64,000 nucleotides of DNA from positions 1 through 64,000 of the forward strand of contig JAGTRS010000013.1 in assembly GCA_018262195.1 (NCBI GenBank), written 5' to 3'. Position 1 is the first letter of the stretch. Each line of letters opens with the position of its first letter. The notes beneath the pieces were generated by a model. The model searched no databases. It was not told the DNA's origin and worked only from the letters and a program-made list of their open reading frames with translations. This document shows positions 28,986-37,854 of this stretch, piece by piece. Origin of the DNA: Pseudomonadota bacterium (GTDB lineage Bacteria > Pseudomonadota > Gammaproteobacteria > Burkholderiales > Rhodocyclaceae). The translations under genes were made by a program, and so were the position numbers.

Positions 28986-30053
28986 TCAGAACAGGAATGC
29001 CTGCTTTTCCGGCGCCCCCCTGGCCGAGGCATCTGCCCCGAAGACCTTCATCTGGCGCGGCCGGAACCAGACCGACTGGCCGACGGCCAATTGCAGGGCT
29101 TCGTGCCGCTCGCGCGACAGTTCGACTTCGACGATCTCGCTGCCGTGCAGCAGTTCGACACGGACCACCGGGCCAATTGGATGGACGTGCTGGACACTGG
29201 CCTGAAGGCCGTCTTCGGCCGGTTGATGGGTGATGTCGATATCGTGCGGCCGGACGAAGGCGGTCGCCTTTTCGGCCACTTCACCCCGCTCGACCTCGGC
29301 GTAGGCGCCCTGCTGGCGGCTGTGGAATACATTCACGTTGCCGAGGAATTGATAGACGAAGGGCGAGGCCGGACTCGAGTAGACCTCGTCCGGCGAACCG
29401 ATCTGCTCGATCTTGCCGTGGTTCATGACGACGACGCGGTCGGCGACTTCGAGGGCCTCCTCCTGGTCATGCGTAACGAAAACGCTGGAGATGTGCATGT
29501 CGTCGTGCAGGCGACGCAGCCAGCGGCGCAGCTCCTTGCGCACCTTGGTATCGAGGGCGCCGAAGGGTTCGTCGAGCAGCAGCACCTTGGGTTCGACGGC
29601 CAGGGCGCGGGCCAGCGCGATGCGCTGACGCTGACCGCCGGACAGTTGCGACGGGTAGCGGTCGGCCAGCCAGTCGAGCTGGACGAGGCCGAGCAATTCC
29701 ATGACCCGGCGCTTGATGTCGGCGTCCGACGGGCGCTCCTTGCGCGGTTTGACGCGCAAGCCAAAGGCGACGTTTTCGAACACGGTCATGTGGCGGAACA
29801 ACGCGTAATGCTGGAAGACGAAGCCGACATTGCGGTCGCGAGCGTGCAGGTGGGTCGCTTCGGCCCCGGAGAACAGGATGTCGCCCTGGTCGGCCGTTTC
29901 CATGCCGGCGATGATGCGCAGGAGCGTGGTCTTGCCACAACCGGACGGGCCGAGCAGGGCAACGAGTTCGCCGGTCGGGATGTCGAGGTTGATGTTGTCG
30001 AGCGCGACGAAGTTGCCGAAGCGCTTGGAGATGTTGCGGATTTCGATGCTCAT
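28986..30053 (-). CDS. cysA: CysA, sulfate/thiosulfate ABC transporter ATPase
   Basis: The ATP-binding subunit has 355 residues. Walker A is GPSGCGKTT (residues 34-42), the signature is LSGGQRQR, Walker B is [12 protein letters not shown], and a C-terminal TOBE-like regulatory domain is present. It overlaps cysW by 4 bp and is the last gene of the sbp-cysT-cysW-cysA operon. Confidence 0.97.
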   Translation of the reverse strand: MSIEIRNISKRFGNFVALDNINLDIPTGELVALLGPSGCGKTTLLRIIAGMETADQGDILFSGAEATHLHARDRNVGFVFQHYALFRHMTVFENVAFGLRVKPRKERPSDADIKRRVMELLGLVQLDWLADRYPSQLSGGQRQRIALARALAVEPKVLLLDEPFGALDTKVRKELRRWLRRLHDDMHISSVFVTHDQEEALEVADRVVVMNHGKIEQIGSPDEVYSSPASPFVYQFLGNVNVFHSRQQGAYAEVERGEVAEKATAFVRPHDIDITHQPAEDGLQASVQHVHPIGPVVRVELLHGSEIVEVELSRERHEALQLAVGQSVWFRPRQMKVFGADASARGAPEKQAFLF

Positions 30054-30916
30054 GAGGTTTTTTCACCGGGTAGTACGGCATTCAGCATGTCGGTCTCGGC
30101 CTTCATGCGCCATTCGACGACCGTCTTGGCGACCAGCGTGACCAGGGCCAGCAGGGCAAGGATGGAAGCTGCAGCAAAGGCGCCGATGGCGTTGTATTCG
30201 TTGTAGAGGATCTCGACGTGCAGCGGCAGGGTGTTGGTTTCGCCGCGGATGTGGCCGGAGACGACCGAGACGGCGCCGAATTCGCCCATGGCCCGGGCGT
30301 TGGAGAGGATGACGCCGTAGAGCAGGCCCCACTTGATGTTGGGCAGGGTCACGCGCCAGAACATCTGCCAGCCGGAAGCGCCGAGCGAAACGGCAGCCTC
30401 TTCCTCGTCCTTGCCCTGCGACTGCATCAGCGGAATCAGCTCGCGGGCGATGAACGGGAAAGTGATGAACAGCGTGGCGATGATCATCCCCGGCACGGCG
30501 AAGATGATTTTCAGGTCGTGCGCGGCGAGCCATTCGCCGAAGGTGCCTTGCGATCCGAAGAGCAGGATGAAGATCAGGCCGGCGACGACGGGGCTGACGG
30601 CAAACGGCAGGTCGATCAGCGTGATGAGCAGGCTCTTGCCGCGGAACTCGAATTTGGCGATAGCCCAGGCAGCAGCGACGCCGAAGACGATATTGAAGGG
30701 CAGCACGGCAAGGGCGATGCCGATGGTCAGGCCGATGGCTGAGCGGGTTTCCGGCTCCTTGAGGGCCTCGATGTAGAGCGGCACGCCCTGCGCCAGCGCC
30801 TCGACGAAAACGGCGACCAGCGGCAGGCCGAGGAAGAAGAAGAGGAAGCCGAGGCCGACGGCCATCAGGCTGTAACGAACCCAGACGGGTTCCTGCGTGG
30901 CGCGGGTCGATTTCAT
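30050..30916 (-). CDS. cysW: CysW, sulfate ABC transporter permease
   Basis: The 288-residue permease has six predicted membrane helices. The ABC-coupling EAA loop reads [20 protein letters not shown]. The ATG at 30916 gives ATGA coupling with cysT. It pairs with CysT to form the membrane channel. Confidence 0.96.
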   Translation of the reverse strand: MKSTRATQEPVWVRYSLMAVGLGFLFFFLGLPLVAVFVEALAQGVPLYIEALKEPETRSAIGLTIGIALAVLPFNIVFGVAAAWAIAKFEFRGKSLLITLIDLPFAVSPVVAGLIFILLFGSQGTFGEWLAAHDLKIIFAVPGMIIATLFITFPFIARELIPLMQSQGKDEEEAAVSLGASGWQMFWRVTLPNIKWGLLYGVILSNARAMGEFGAVSVVSGHIRGETNTLPLHVEILYNEYNAIGAFAAASILALLALVTLVAKTVVEWRMKAETDMLNAVLPGEKTS

Positions 30917-31788
30917 GCCGCCACCCCGCTCGCCTTGCCCGCCGCCACTTCCAGCGGCTCGCTGTTCTTGTGCCGATTGGCCGTCCACCATTGCAGCACA
31001 TTGACCGCCAGCAGCAGGATGAAGGAGAGCGCCAGCATCACCACGGCCAGCGCCGTGGCGCCGAGCACGTCGTATTGCTCCAGCTTGGAGATGATGAGCA
31101 GCGGCGTGATTTCGGAAATCAGCGGCAGGTTGCCGGCGATGAAGATGACCGAGCCGTATTCGCCGACGGCGCGGGCAAAGGCCAGCGCAAAGCCGGTGAG
31201 CAGTGCCGGGAAGATGGCGGGGAAAATGACTTTGACGAAGGTCTGCCAGCGCGATGCACCGAGCGAAGCGGCGGCCTCCTCGACTTCGGTTTCGATGTCC
31301 TCGATCACCGGCTGCAGGGTGCGCACGACGAAAGGCAGCGTGATGAAGGTCAGCGCAAAAACGATGCCGAGCGGCGTGTAGGCGACCTTGATGCCGAGCG
31401 GTTCAAGATACTGGCCGAGCCAGCCGTTGCCGGCATAGAGCGTGGCCAGCGTGATGCCGGCCACCGCCGTCGGCAGCGCGAAAGGCAGGTCGACCAGTGC
31501 ATCGACGAAACGCTTGCCGGGGAAGGGATAGCGCACGAGCACCCAGGCCACGATGAGACCGAAAAAGGCGTTGATCGTCGCCGCCAGGAAGGAGGCGCCG
31601 AAGGTCACGCGAAAGGCGGCCAGCGACCGCTCGCCGAGGGCGATATCGATGATCTGGCCGAAACCGAGTTCGGATGCCTTGAGGATCATGCCGCCCAGCG
31701 GCAGCAGGATGAGCAGCGAGAGATAGACCAGCGTGTAGCCCAGCGCCAGGCCGAAGCCGGGCAACACGCGTTGCGTTTTAGCGGACAT
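30913..31788 (-). CDS. cysT: CysT (CysU), sulfate ABC transporter permease
   Basis: The 291-residue permease has an EAA loop reading EEAAASLGASRWQTFVKVIFP. I chose the ATG at 31788 (MSAKTQRVLPGFG) because it matches the family start. Its expected ribosome-binding region is occupied by dispersed-repeat copy D, and no good Shine-Dalgarno sequence is visible. Translation might therefore depend on an unusual leader. Confidence 0.95.
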   Translation of the reverse strand: MSAKTQRVLPGFGLALGYTLVYLSLLILLPLGGMILKASELGFGQIIDIALGERSLAAFRVTFGASFLAATINAFFGLIVAWVLVRYPFPGKRFVDALVDLPFALPTAVAGITLATLYAGNGWLGQYLEPLGIKVAYTPLGIVFALTFITLPFVVRTLQPVIEDIETEVEEAAASLGASRWQTFVKVIFPAIFPALLTGFALAFARAVGEYGSVIFIAGNLPLISEITPLLIISKLEQYDVLGATALAVVMLALSFILLLAVNVLQWWTANRHKNSEPLEVAAGKASGVAA

Positions 31789-31790
31789 GG

Positions 31791-31827
31791 ATTTTGATTT
31801 TGGCCGAAATTTCCGGTTGACCGTCAA
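31791..31827 (+). repeat. 37-bp dispersed repeat, copy D (cysT leader)
   Basis: This copy contains GATTTTGGCCGAAATTTCC followed by GGTTGACCGTCAA. It has AAA where copies A to C have TTT. It ends 3 bp before the cysT start codon and so forms most of the cysT leader on the opposite strand. Confidence 0.75.
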
Positions 31828-31831
31828 ATCA

Positions 31832-31854
31832 GGCTGACAGGGTCGCTGTCAGCC
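31832..31854 (-). terminator. Intercistronic hairpin between sbp and cysT
   Basis: Perfect 9-bp arms GGCTGACAG and complement flank a 5-nt loop, with no T-run. Such hairpins between a binding-protein gene and permease genes commonly stabilise the upstream mRNA. That would give more Sbp than CysT. Confidence 0.6.
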
Positions 31855-31875
31855 ATTCCGACGGTGCGTTGCGGA

Positions 31876-32874
31876 TTACTTGCTAACGTAGATCTGGTCG
31901 AAGCTGCCGCCATCCTTGAAGTGCGTCGCGAACGCCTTGTTGGCGTTGCCGAACACCTCATCGACGGTGAAGGTCTTCACCGGAGGGAAGAAGGTCGCGT
32001 ACTTCTTGAGCAACTCGGCATCACGCGGTCGCAGGTAGTTCTGGGCGGCGTTCTCCTGCCCTTCCTTCGACCACAGGTATTCCAGATAGGCCGTCGCCTG
32101 CTTGCGCGTGCCCTTCTTGTCGACGACCTTCTCGATGACCGCGACCGGGAATTCGGTCTGCATGGTCAGGCTCGGATAAACCACCTCGAACTCGCCCTTG
32201 CCGAATTCCTTGGCAATCATTTCGGCCTCGGACTCGAAGGTGATCAGGACATCGCCGAGACGACGCTGCATGAAGGTCGTCGTCGCATCGCGCCCGCCAG
32301 CCGCAAACAGCGGGGCGTTCTTGAGCAACTTGCCGACGAATTCCTGCGCCTTGGCATCGCTGCCGCCCGGCTGCTTGAGCGCCCAGGCCCAGGCCGACAA
32401 ATAGGTATTACGGCCGTTGCCGGTGTTCTTCGGATGCGGAATGATCAGTTGCACACCCGGCGCGGCAACGTCGGACCAATCCTTGATCGCCTTCGGGTTG
32501 CCCTTGCGCACGATGAACACCATGGTCGAGGTATAGGGCGAGGCGTTGTTCGGGAATTTCTTCGCCCAGTCCTTGGCGACCAGCCCCTTTTCCGCCAGGA
32601 ACTCGATGTCGTTGGCCTGGTTCATGGTCACCACATCGGCTTCCAGACCATCGGCCACAGCGCGCACCTGCTTGGTCGAACCGCCGTGCGACTGTTTCAA
32701 CTCGACACTCTCGTTCGCCTTGGCCTTCCAGTACTTCTGGAACAAGGGGTTGTAATCCTTATAGACGTCGCGCGCCACATCGTAGGAGGCGTTCAACAGG
32801 GAGGCATCGGCCAGGGCGGCACTCGCCACAAGAGCCAGAAAGCTTGAAACGATGGATTTGCGGAATTGGGTCAT
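31876..32874 (-). CDS. sbp: Sbp, periplasmic sulfate-binding protein
   Basis: The 332-residue binding protein has a signal peptide ending near ALADA. Family motifs include NASYDVARDVYKDYN, QSHGGSTKQ and the PKNTGNGRNTYL sulfate-site region. It delivers sulfate or thiosulfate to CysTWA. It is the first gene of the operon. Confidence 0.96.
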   Translation of the reverse strand: MTQFRKSIVSSFLALVASAALADASLLNASYDVARDVYKDYNPLFQKYWKAKANESVELKQSHGGSTKQVRAVADGLEADVVTMNQANDIEFLAEKGLVAKDWAKKFPNNASPYTSTMVFIVRKGNPKAIKDWSDVAAPGVQLIIPHPKNTGNGRNTYLSAWAWALKQPGGSDAKAQEFVGKLLKNAPLFAAGGRDATTTFMQRRLGDVLITFESEAEMIAKEFGKGEFEVVYPSLTMQTEFPVAVIEKVVDKKGTRKQATAYLEYLWSKEGQENAAQNYLRPRDAELLKKYATFFPPVKTFTVDEVFGNANKAFATHFKDGGSFDQIYVSK

Positions 32875-33066
32875 GGGTCACCTCGCAGGACAATGCTGCG
32901 CAATTTACCCGCCCCCTTTATAACCACAAAGACGAAATAAGCATTTGATTATTCCAATTCTGGAAATGCATGACGCCCGCCCACGGCAATGCGCGTTCGC
33001 CCCTGTTCTCGGACCATGCCAAGGGCTATGATTCGGAATCATTCACGCCGCCGAAAACAAGCAAAG

Positions 33067-33666
33067 ATGCGCGCCACCCTGCCAGCTGTTTTACTGATCG
33101 CCACACTGACTTCCGCCTGCTCCTTCAAGGGTGAAATACCGCCGAGCAAGAACATCGCCCAGGAAGGCGTGTTCAGGGTACATCCCGGCCTGCTTGGCAA
33201 GCCGGTTCCCGCCGAACTGGCTACGCCAGTCAGCCAGCCCGTTGCAGCCGCCCCCGCGCCCGCTGCCGCCCCCGCAACCGCTAGCGCGACGACCGACACG
33301 CCGATCAAAATGGACGCCGTCGGCCTGCGTACCCAGCGCAGTGTCTACTTCGACCTGAACCGCGCCGACATCAAGGCCGACTATGATCCGGCCCTGCGCG
33401 CCCACGCCCGCTACCTCGCCGAACACCCGAAGGCGCGCGTTCGCATCGAAGGCAATGCCGACGAACGCGGCAGCGCCGACTACAACAACCGCCTGGGCCT
33501 GAAGCGCGCTGAAAACGTGCGCAACCGGCTGATCAGCCACGGCGCGGGCAAAAAACAACTCTCGATCAAGACGCTCGGCGCCAGCAGCCCGAGGAAAACC
33601 GGACACGACGAAGAATCCTGGGCGGAAAACCGACGCTCGGACGTCGTCTACGAGCGCGAAGAGTAA
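33067..33666 (+). CDS. OmpA/Pal-like peptidoglycan-binding lipoprotein
   Basis: The N-terminus (MRATLPAVLLIATLTSAC) is a lipoprotein signal with the acylated Cys at residue 18, although position -3 is Thr. An Ala/Pro-rich linker leads to an OmpA C-terminal domain (VYFDLNRADIK through RVRIEGNADERGSADYN). The motif that binds diaminopimelate is present. No tol genes are adjacent, so this may not be the main Pal. The ATG at 33067 is chosen for the signal peptide. Confidence 0.87.
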   Translation: MRATLPAVLLIATLTSACSFKGEIPPSKNIAQEGVFRVHPGLLGKPVPAELATPVSQPVAAAPAPAAAPATASATTDTPIKMDAVGLRTQRSVYFDLNRADIKADYDPALRAHARYLAEHPKARVRIEGNADERGSADYNNRLGLKRAENVRNRLISHGAGKKQLSIKTLGASSPRKTGHDEESWAENRRSDVVYEREE

Positions 33667-33680
33667 ATTCGGCACCCGGA

Positions 33681-33720
33681 CATGAAAAAGGCCTCGCCAA
33701 TCGGCGAGGCCTTTTTCATG
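33681..33720. terminator. Bidirectional terminator after the Pal-like gene
   Basis: Perfect 18-bp arms CATGAAAAAGGCCTCGCC and complement surround a 4-nt loop. Five A residues stand on one side and five T residues on the other. It serves the Pal-like gene and the convergent small gene. Confidence 0.95.
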
Positions 33721-33729
33721 GAATCCAGA

Positions 33730-33912
33730 TTATTTCTGCGGTTCTGTTTCTGCATGGGCCGGCAGGTGGGCCAGCCATTCGGAAAACGGAATCTCGTTGA
33801 CTTCAAGCAAGCGCCGCTCAACCCGCTTGCGACGCTCCCGCCAGCCACTCGGCGGTCCGGATTCGCAGGCGCGGCGATCATTGCCAACACGCTTTTCATT
33901 CTTGACGATCAT
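33730..33912 (-). CDS. Small basic conserved protein (60 aa)
   Basis: The protein is rich in Arg and Glu (WRERRKRVERRLLEV) and ends in an EIPFSEWLAHL segment. The ATG at 33912 has GAGG upstream, and a terminator follows the stop. It looks like a real single-copy small gene of unknown function. It is the last chromosomal gene before the Tn7-like element. Confidence 0.6.
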   Translation of the reverse strand: MIVKNEKRVGNDRRACESGPPSGWRERRKRVERRLLEVNEIPFSEWLAHLPAHAETEPQK

Positions 33913-34018
33913 CGCACACCTCGTTTTCCAATCAGCTCGGGTCTAACTATTTCCCGGGACGATTTCAGGATAGGAAAATGCGACTTGAACGTCAGTGAAG
34001 AAACTCACAGGCGCAAAA

Positions 34019-34043
34019 AAAGGCCCGAATTGTTCGGGCCTTT
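34019..34043 (-). terminator. Orphan terminator at the Tn7-like element boundary
   Basis: Perfect 11-bp arms AAAGGCCCGAA and complement flank a TTG loop, with seven T residues on the minus strand. It is built to end a minus-strand transcript arriving from higher coordinates, yet no core gene lies there. The original gene may be on the far side of the inserted element. Confidence 0.75.
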
Positions 34044-34045
34044 CT

Positions 34046-34422
34046 GATCGACAACGTGAAAAATTGATCTTAAAAACAAAGTCAGTAACAAGCGCACCGC
34101 TAGCTGAGAGCCTTCGTAATCCATAAAAAATTGAATGAGTCTGTAACAAGATTGGTTCACCGTGCAGTCCCGTATGTATCGAAAAATATAGTCCGTAACA
34201 CGAGGGCCTCTGCAAGAAAATTAGGCCGCCAGCCCCTTCATCAGCGTGGTTGTACTACCGTTTCTCGGAATCAGTTTGCTGCTAAGGATTAGCCACGCTT
34301 TGTCCGATTAAAGGAGAAACGCTGCTATTTTTCGACTCGTTTCAAGTGGATAGGAGTATTGGCAAAAGTTTTTCGATCGCCATTAATTGAGCACATTCCT
34401 TCTTTATCCTATCCGATGCACG
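34046..34422. other. Probable left end of the Tn7-like transposon
   Basis: No gene is seen in this AT-rich gap. It holds three spaced 13-bp direct repeats (34080-34092, 34138-34150, 34190-34202), the arrangement expected for TnsB-binding sites at a transposon end. The exact terminus and target-site duplication could not be placed. Confidence 0.55.
34080..34202 (+). repeat. Three direct repeats AGTCNGTAACAMG
   Basis: The copies are AGTCAGTAACAAG (34080), AGTCTGTAACAAG (34138) and AGTCCGTAACACG (34190). Their starts are 58 and 52 bp apart. They occur at the junction between core genes and the tns gene cluster, so transposase binding is the most likely role. Confidence 0.7.
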
Positions 34423-35862
34423 TCAATTTGTTTCCAACCATTCAAGCTCCCGCCCATTCACGAAAAAGTGTAATGAGGCTCTCTCTGCCGGTTTGTGAAC
34501 AACGATCTCAAAGCGCGACTCATCGTTTTCAGGAATGCCATTCCACACTTTGTCGGAAATGATGACTTTCGACATTGCAAGCTTCCCATCAGGGCCGACA
34601 CCGCCAAATACGAGCGTACGGTCGCTACCCGAAGCATCAAATGCGACTGTCTCTGGACGTATCCAATCAGATGCAGGTCGAACACCTAAACTTGCTCCCC
34701 GCTTTGTAACGAAGAAACTAGATGTTGAGATTGCGCTGCCAAAGTCGATGCTTTTCAAGCCAACACCCAAATTGTTCCATTTGGCATTTTTTAGTGCATC
34801 AAGTCGATACTTCAAAGAAGCCTTTTCTTTTTCGGACAATACAGCGCTTTTCGCTAGAACCTTTACGCGCCGCTCATCCGGCTCCTTAAGGGCTGATTTG
34901 ACTAAAAGCAGTTTATCTAAGATGCCACGAGAATCATGTGCTCCATGGTTAAAGGCGCCTCCACCGATAGTCCACTCGTGCTTGTCTAGCAAACCAAGCT
35001 CAACAAGAATTTGCTCTGCCAACACTCGATAGATAGAGCCGAGGCCATCTAAATACGACCCACCAACGTCAGAATGAACTCCAGGCAAAGTAATTTCCGT
35101 AAGGCGATCTGAGTGCCGACAGTCACTTGATGGGAGAGAAATAAAATCCCAATCATCGTCAACAACTACGTGAAATAGGCCACGACGCTCATCTCTTGCT
35201 AATAAATGAATTAGATGGTCAGTAGTTGGTGCAATTCCCAATTCGAGAGCAGTTTCCTTACCGGTAGCAACAGTATCGAATAGCAACCCAACAGTTCTAA
35301 CTATCTGATGGCCATCTCTTATTTCTCCAGGCGAAATATAGGGCGGCCATTTTTGACTCACTAAATTCATAAAGTGCCGCCCTATTGCAGCTCCACGACT
35401 AAACCCTAAAACTAAAACCCTTATTTCAAGATTTGGGCTCTGCGCCCAGCTACCCTCGACTTTTTTTCTCAGTCTATCTAGTGCCTCTTCGGCTTTTGGA
35501 ATACAAGTGAAACAAAGTGCTGCGTCTGCCTTTGAGCCTGTCCCAGGACCTGGAATATAGTCGACGTCATAGCCGCCGCTATGTAGTAGCCGAGCTAATG
35601 CAGCGGTTACTGTTTCTCGCTCAATCGCCCCATCTACCGAGTCTCGATCATTCTCCGTACCGTCAAATGCGACGACAATGATTTTGATAGACTCATTCGA
35701 TAACTTGGTGGTCATAGAAGGAATACCCGACAGATAAAGCGACGCGTTCCTTACTCGCCCCCTATCATCTTCGACAACAGGCTGCGGAGCACTACCAGAA
35801 AAGAACGAAGAGCACGCAGATAACAAAAGCGCACCCAAGATAGAAAAGATAATATTTTTCAT
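34423..35862 (-). CDS. DUF2235-family lipoprotein (alpha/beta-hydrolase-like)
   Basis: The 479-residue protein begins with a lipobox (LLLSAC, Cys17). A region typical of DUF2235 follows: VAFDGTEND (64-72), then a GFSRG nucleophile elbow with Ser155, and a PGVHSDVGGSY segment with likely catalytic His/Asp. The family includes type VI secretion phospholipase-like proteins. Here it is probably a surface-attached cargo enzyme of the Tn7-like element. No secretion gene or immunity gene is adjacent. Codon use is much more AT-rich than in the core genes. Confidence 0.8.
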   Translation of the reverse strand: MKNIIFSILGALLLSACSSFFSGSAPQPVVEDDRGRVRNASLYLSGIPSMTTKLSNESIKIIVVAFDGTENDRDSVDGAIERETVTAALARLLHSGGYDVDYIPGPGTGSKADAALCFTCIPKAEEALDRLRKKVEGSWAQSPNLEIRVLVLGFSRGAAIGRHFMNLVSQKWPPYISPGEIRDGHQIVRTVGLLFDTVATGKETALELGIAPTTDHLIHLLARDERRGLFHVVVDDDWDFISLPSSDCRHSDRLTEITLPGVHSDVGGSYLDGLGSIYRVLAEQILVELGLLDKHEWTIGGGAFNHGAHDSRGILDKLLLVKSALKEPDERRVKVLAKSAVLSEKEKASLKYRLDALKNAKWNNLGVGLKSIDFGSAISTSSFFVTKRGASLGVRPASDWIRPETVAFDASGSDRTLVFGGVGPDGKLAMSKVIISDKVWNGIPENDESRFEIVVHKPAERASLHFFVNGRELEWLETN

Positions 35863-36153
35863 ATTTTTACAACAAAAAGACTATGGCATTCGCCCCGAAA
35901 AACTAGCAGTGGTTAAACGTAGAATTTTCTCCGCAGCAGTAAAAACGGTAGGCAAGCAGCGCCATCTCCTATTGCAATAAAAATATCGTGTGTAACACGC
36001 AGACTTGTGCCACATGCCGCCGTCACAAGATGTACCAAGTGACATCGCCAATATGGATTGGCGTGAGAAATTTCTGGCGGGGCAGAATGCATGGAGAAGA
36101 TTTCAAATCGACCGCACACATTTTATGCCATCGGAAATTATGTATCGCACTGA
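35863..36153. other. AT-rich gap with a small palindrome
   Basis: No gene is seen. The palindrome CGTGTGTAACACG (35987-35999) could be an operator for the DUF2235 gene. It resembles, but does not match, the 13-bp repeats near 34100. Confidence 0.4.
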
Positions 36154-36498
36154 CTAGCAGTTTAGGTTCGTTCGAATTCGTCCCATTATCCAACCCTGCT
36201 CATCTACTGTGACATCCCACTCCCCACTCTGTCCTTTGCCTGCCAAGGCTTTTTCAAGACGCTTAAGATTGAACTCAATTGTCCAGTCGGGATTTTCTAA
36301 GGCTTTGCGGCTCACATAGGTAGTCAGTTGCTGGACAAGGTCTTCGCAATTGGTATAACGAACGAGCAATTCTTCATTCGTCCACCCTGCAACATATTTT
36401 CCGTCGACCAGACGGACACAGAGCTTTGGTTGGACGCCAGGTACAGCTGCGAGGATACCTCTTGGAAAGTCCTCCGGAATTGACGGCAGAGTTGTCAT
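36154..36498 (-). CDS. Unknown small protein downstream of tnsC
   Basis: The 114-residue protein has an N-terminal segment AAVPGVQPKLCVRLVDGKYV and a helical, acidic-basic middle. I recognise no family. The ATG at 36498 is used; the frame also opens at a TTG 15 bp earlier. It follows tnsC by 27 bp and is probably the last gene of the transposition operon. Confidence 0.6.
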   Translation of the reverse strand: MTTLPSIPEDFPRGILAAVPGVQPKLCVRLVDGKYVAGWTNEELLVRYTNCEDLVQQLTTYVSRKALENPDWTIEFNLKRLEKALAGKGQSGEWDVTVDEQGWIMGRIRTNLNC

Positions 36499-36525
36499 AT
36501 TGAGCAAACGCAAAGCGGCAAATTG

Positions 36526-37854
36526 TCATTCACCACGATACTGATCCAAAAGGGCAGCACCGGCAGACTGAAGACCAGATAGGGACTTGTCTGCTTTCCC
36601 AAACCTGACCACCCTCGACTTTTTGTCTCCCGTATCTGATTCTTGTTTCGACAGCGCATCGTAAGCCTCCCGGTCCTCGGGACTCATCGTAGATCGCGAC
36701 AATTCAGCTGCAATGCGTTTGTTTCTCTCATTCTCAAACTCCTGCACATACACTACGTTGCTTGGTTCCATCGGGACGTAGTCACACCACAGGTCGTCTC
36801 TGATTTTTTTCTTCTGAAAAACCTGCTGCTTAAGGATTTCCACCTCCTTCCGGTGACTTGTAAAACATTCTGATTCGTAAGCCTTTTTGATATGTGAAAA
36901 GCGAAGAGTTTTATCGCCTTCCCATCGAGCGAATCGCCAAGCCCACTGCAGCAAGGTGGCAGATTTGCGAGAGATCCCGAACACGTAGTTATGTATTTCA
37001 TCTGCATAACGCTCGGCCTTTACTGCTCCTTCGTGACTAGTTGCGTCGCCGAACACCCGCAGCTGCGCATCGAGAATATCTGCAAATCCCTTACTGCCTT
37101 TCGCTTCTGGAACGATAGCAATCACATTCGACAAGAGCCGATCCCGTTCTTGATTCGGCCGTTTACCCAGCTTTTGAATCAAGCTGTAATTTGCGCAGTA
37201 AAGCAAGGGAGGGCCAATATACGTAGCCTGCATAAGCGTTTTTGCTGATTTGGCATGACCTCCCTGGGTTGACGTAACAAACTGACTTTCATCTAGGATT
37301 GCAAGTCCCGTACCCTGAGTGTAGGCATTCTTGGCAGCCTGAATTTGAACCGTATCGGCGTTACTTGCGCTTCCTGCAAAGGGCGTCAGGAGCTTTGTCA
37401 GCGTTGTTCCCTGGGCCATAGTCATCACGATTAACGGCTGAATGGCGTACATGGGCAATCCATCCACAGAAACGGTAGCCCCTTTCGGATCGAGCAGCCT
37501 TTGAATTGCCCTGATCAATTGAGTTTTCCCTGTCCCCCCCAACCCTACCAGGGCGACAGCATCCCATGGGGTTGCGGGTCTGAGGTCAAAGCAATGGCAA
37601 CGTTTTTTGTAGGTGGACTCATCGGGATAAGCAGATCGAAGATGCCCCCGCCCGATACCAACTATCCGCCTGATCAGGGATATACCTTGTGCCGTCGCAA
37701 CATAACTCTCCTTAAATGCCCGTTCGAGTAGCTTTATAGCCTCCTCGACCTCATACTTGGCGATATCAATTATGGGGGACGGCGAGACTTCAATTGTCCG
37801 CGCAATTTCCTCATCGCTATTTGGCAGCTCAAAGTAGGAAGCAAAATTAATCAT
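36526..37854 (-). CDS. tnsC: TnsC-like AAA+ transposition regulator
   Basis: The 442-residue ATPase has Walker A GLGGTGKT (residues 104-111) and Walker B LAILDES (184-190). Its position directly after tnsB, with an ATGA overlap, identifies it as the TnsC/TniB-type protein. Such proteins connect the target selector (TniQ/TnsD) to the transposase. The C-terminal tail is charged and may contact TnsA and TnsB. Confidence 0.9.
   Translation of the reverse strand: MINFASYFELPNSDEEIARTIEVSPSPIIDIAKYEVEEAIKLLERAFKESYVATAQGISLIRRIVGIGRGHLRSAYPDESTYKKRCHCFDLRPATPWDAVALVGLGGTGKTQLIRAIQRLLDPKGATVSVDGLPMYAIQPLIVMTMAQGTTLTKLLTPFAGSASNADTVQIQAAKNAYTQGTGLAILDESQFVTSTQGGHAKSAKTLMQATYIGPPLLYCANYSLIQKLGKRPNQERDRLLSNVIAIVPEAKGSKGFADILDAQLRVFGDATSHEGAVKAERYADEIHNYVFGISRKSATLLQWAWRFARWEGDKTLRFSHIKKAYESECFTSHRKEVEILKQQVFQKKKIRDDLWCDYVPMEPSNVVYVQEFENERNKRIAAELSRSTMSPEDREAYDALSKQESDTGDKKSRVVRFGKADKSLSGLQSAGAALLDQYRGE

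Noticed and set aside
28827-30206. Long plus-strand open frame opposite cysA
   Set aside because: cysA has all ABC ATPase motifs on the minus strand; the plus-strand product is low-information.
35987-35999. CGTGTGTAACACG as a fourth transposase-binding repeat
   Set aside because: It is a palindrome rather than a direct repeat, lacks the AGTC part, and is 1.8 kb from the other copies.
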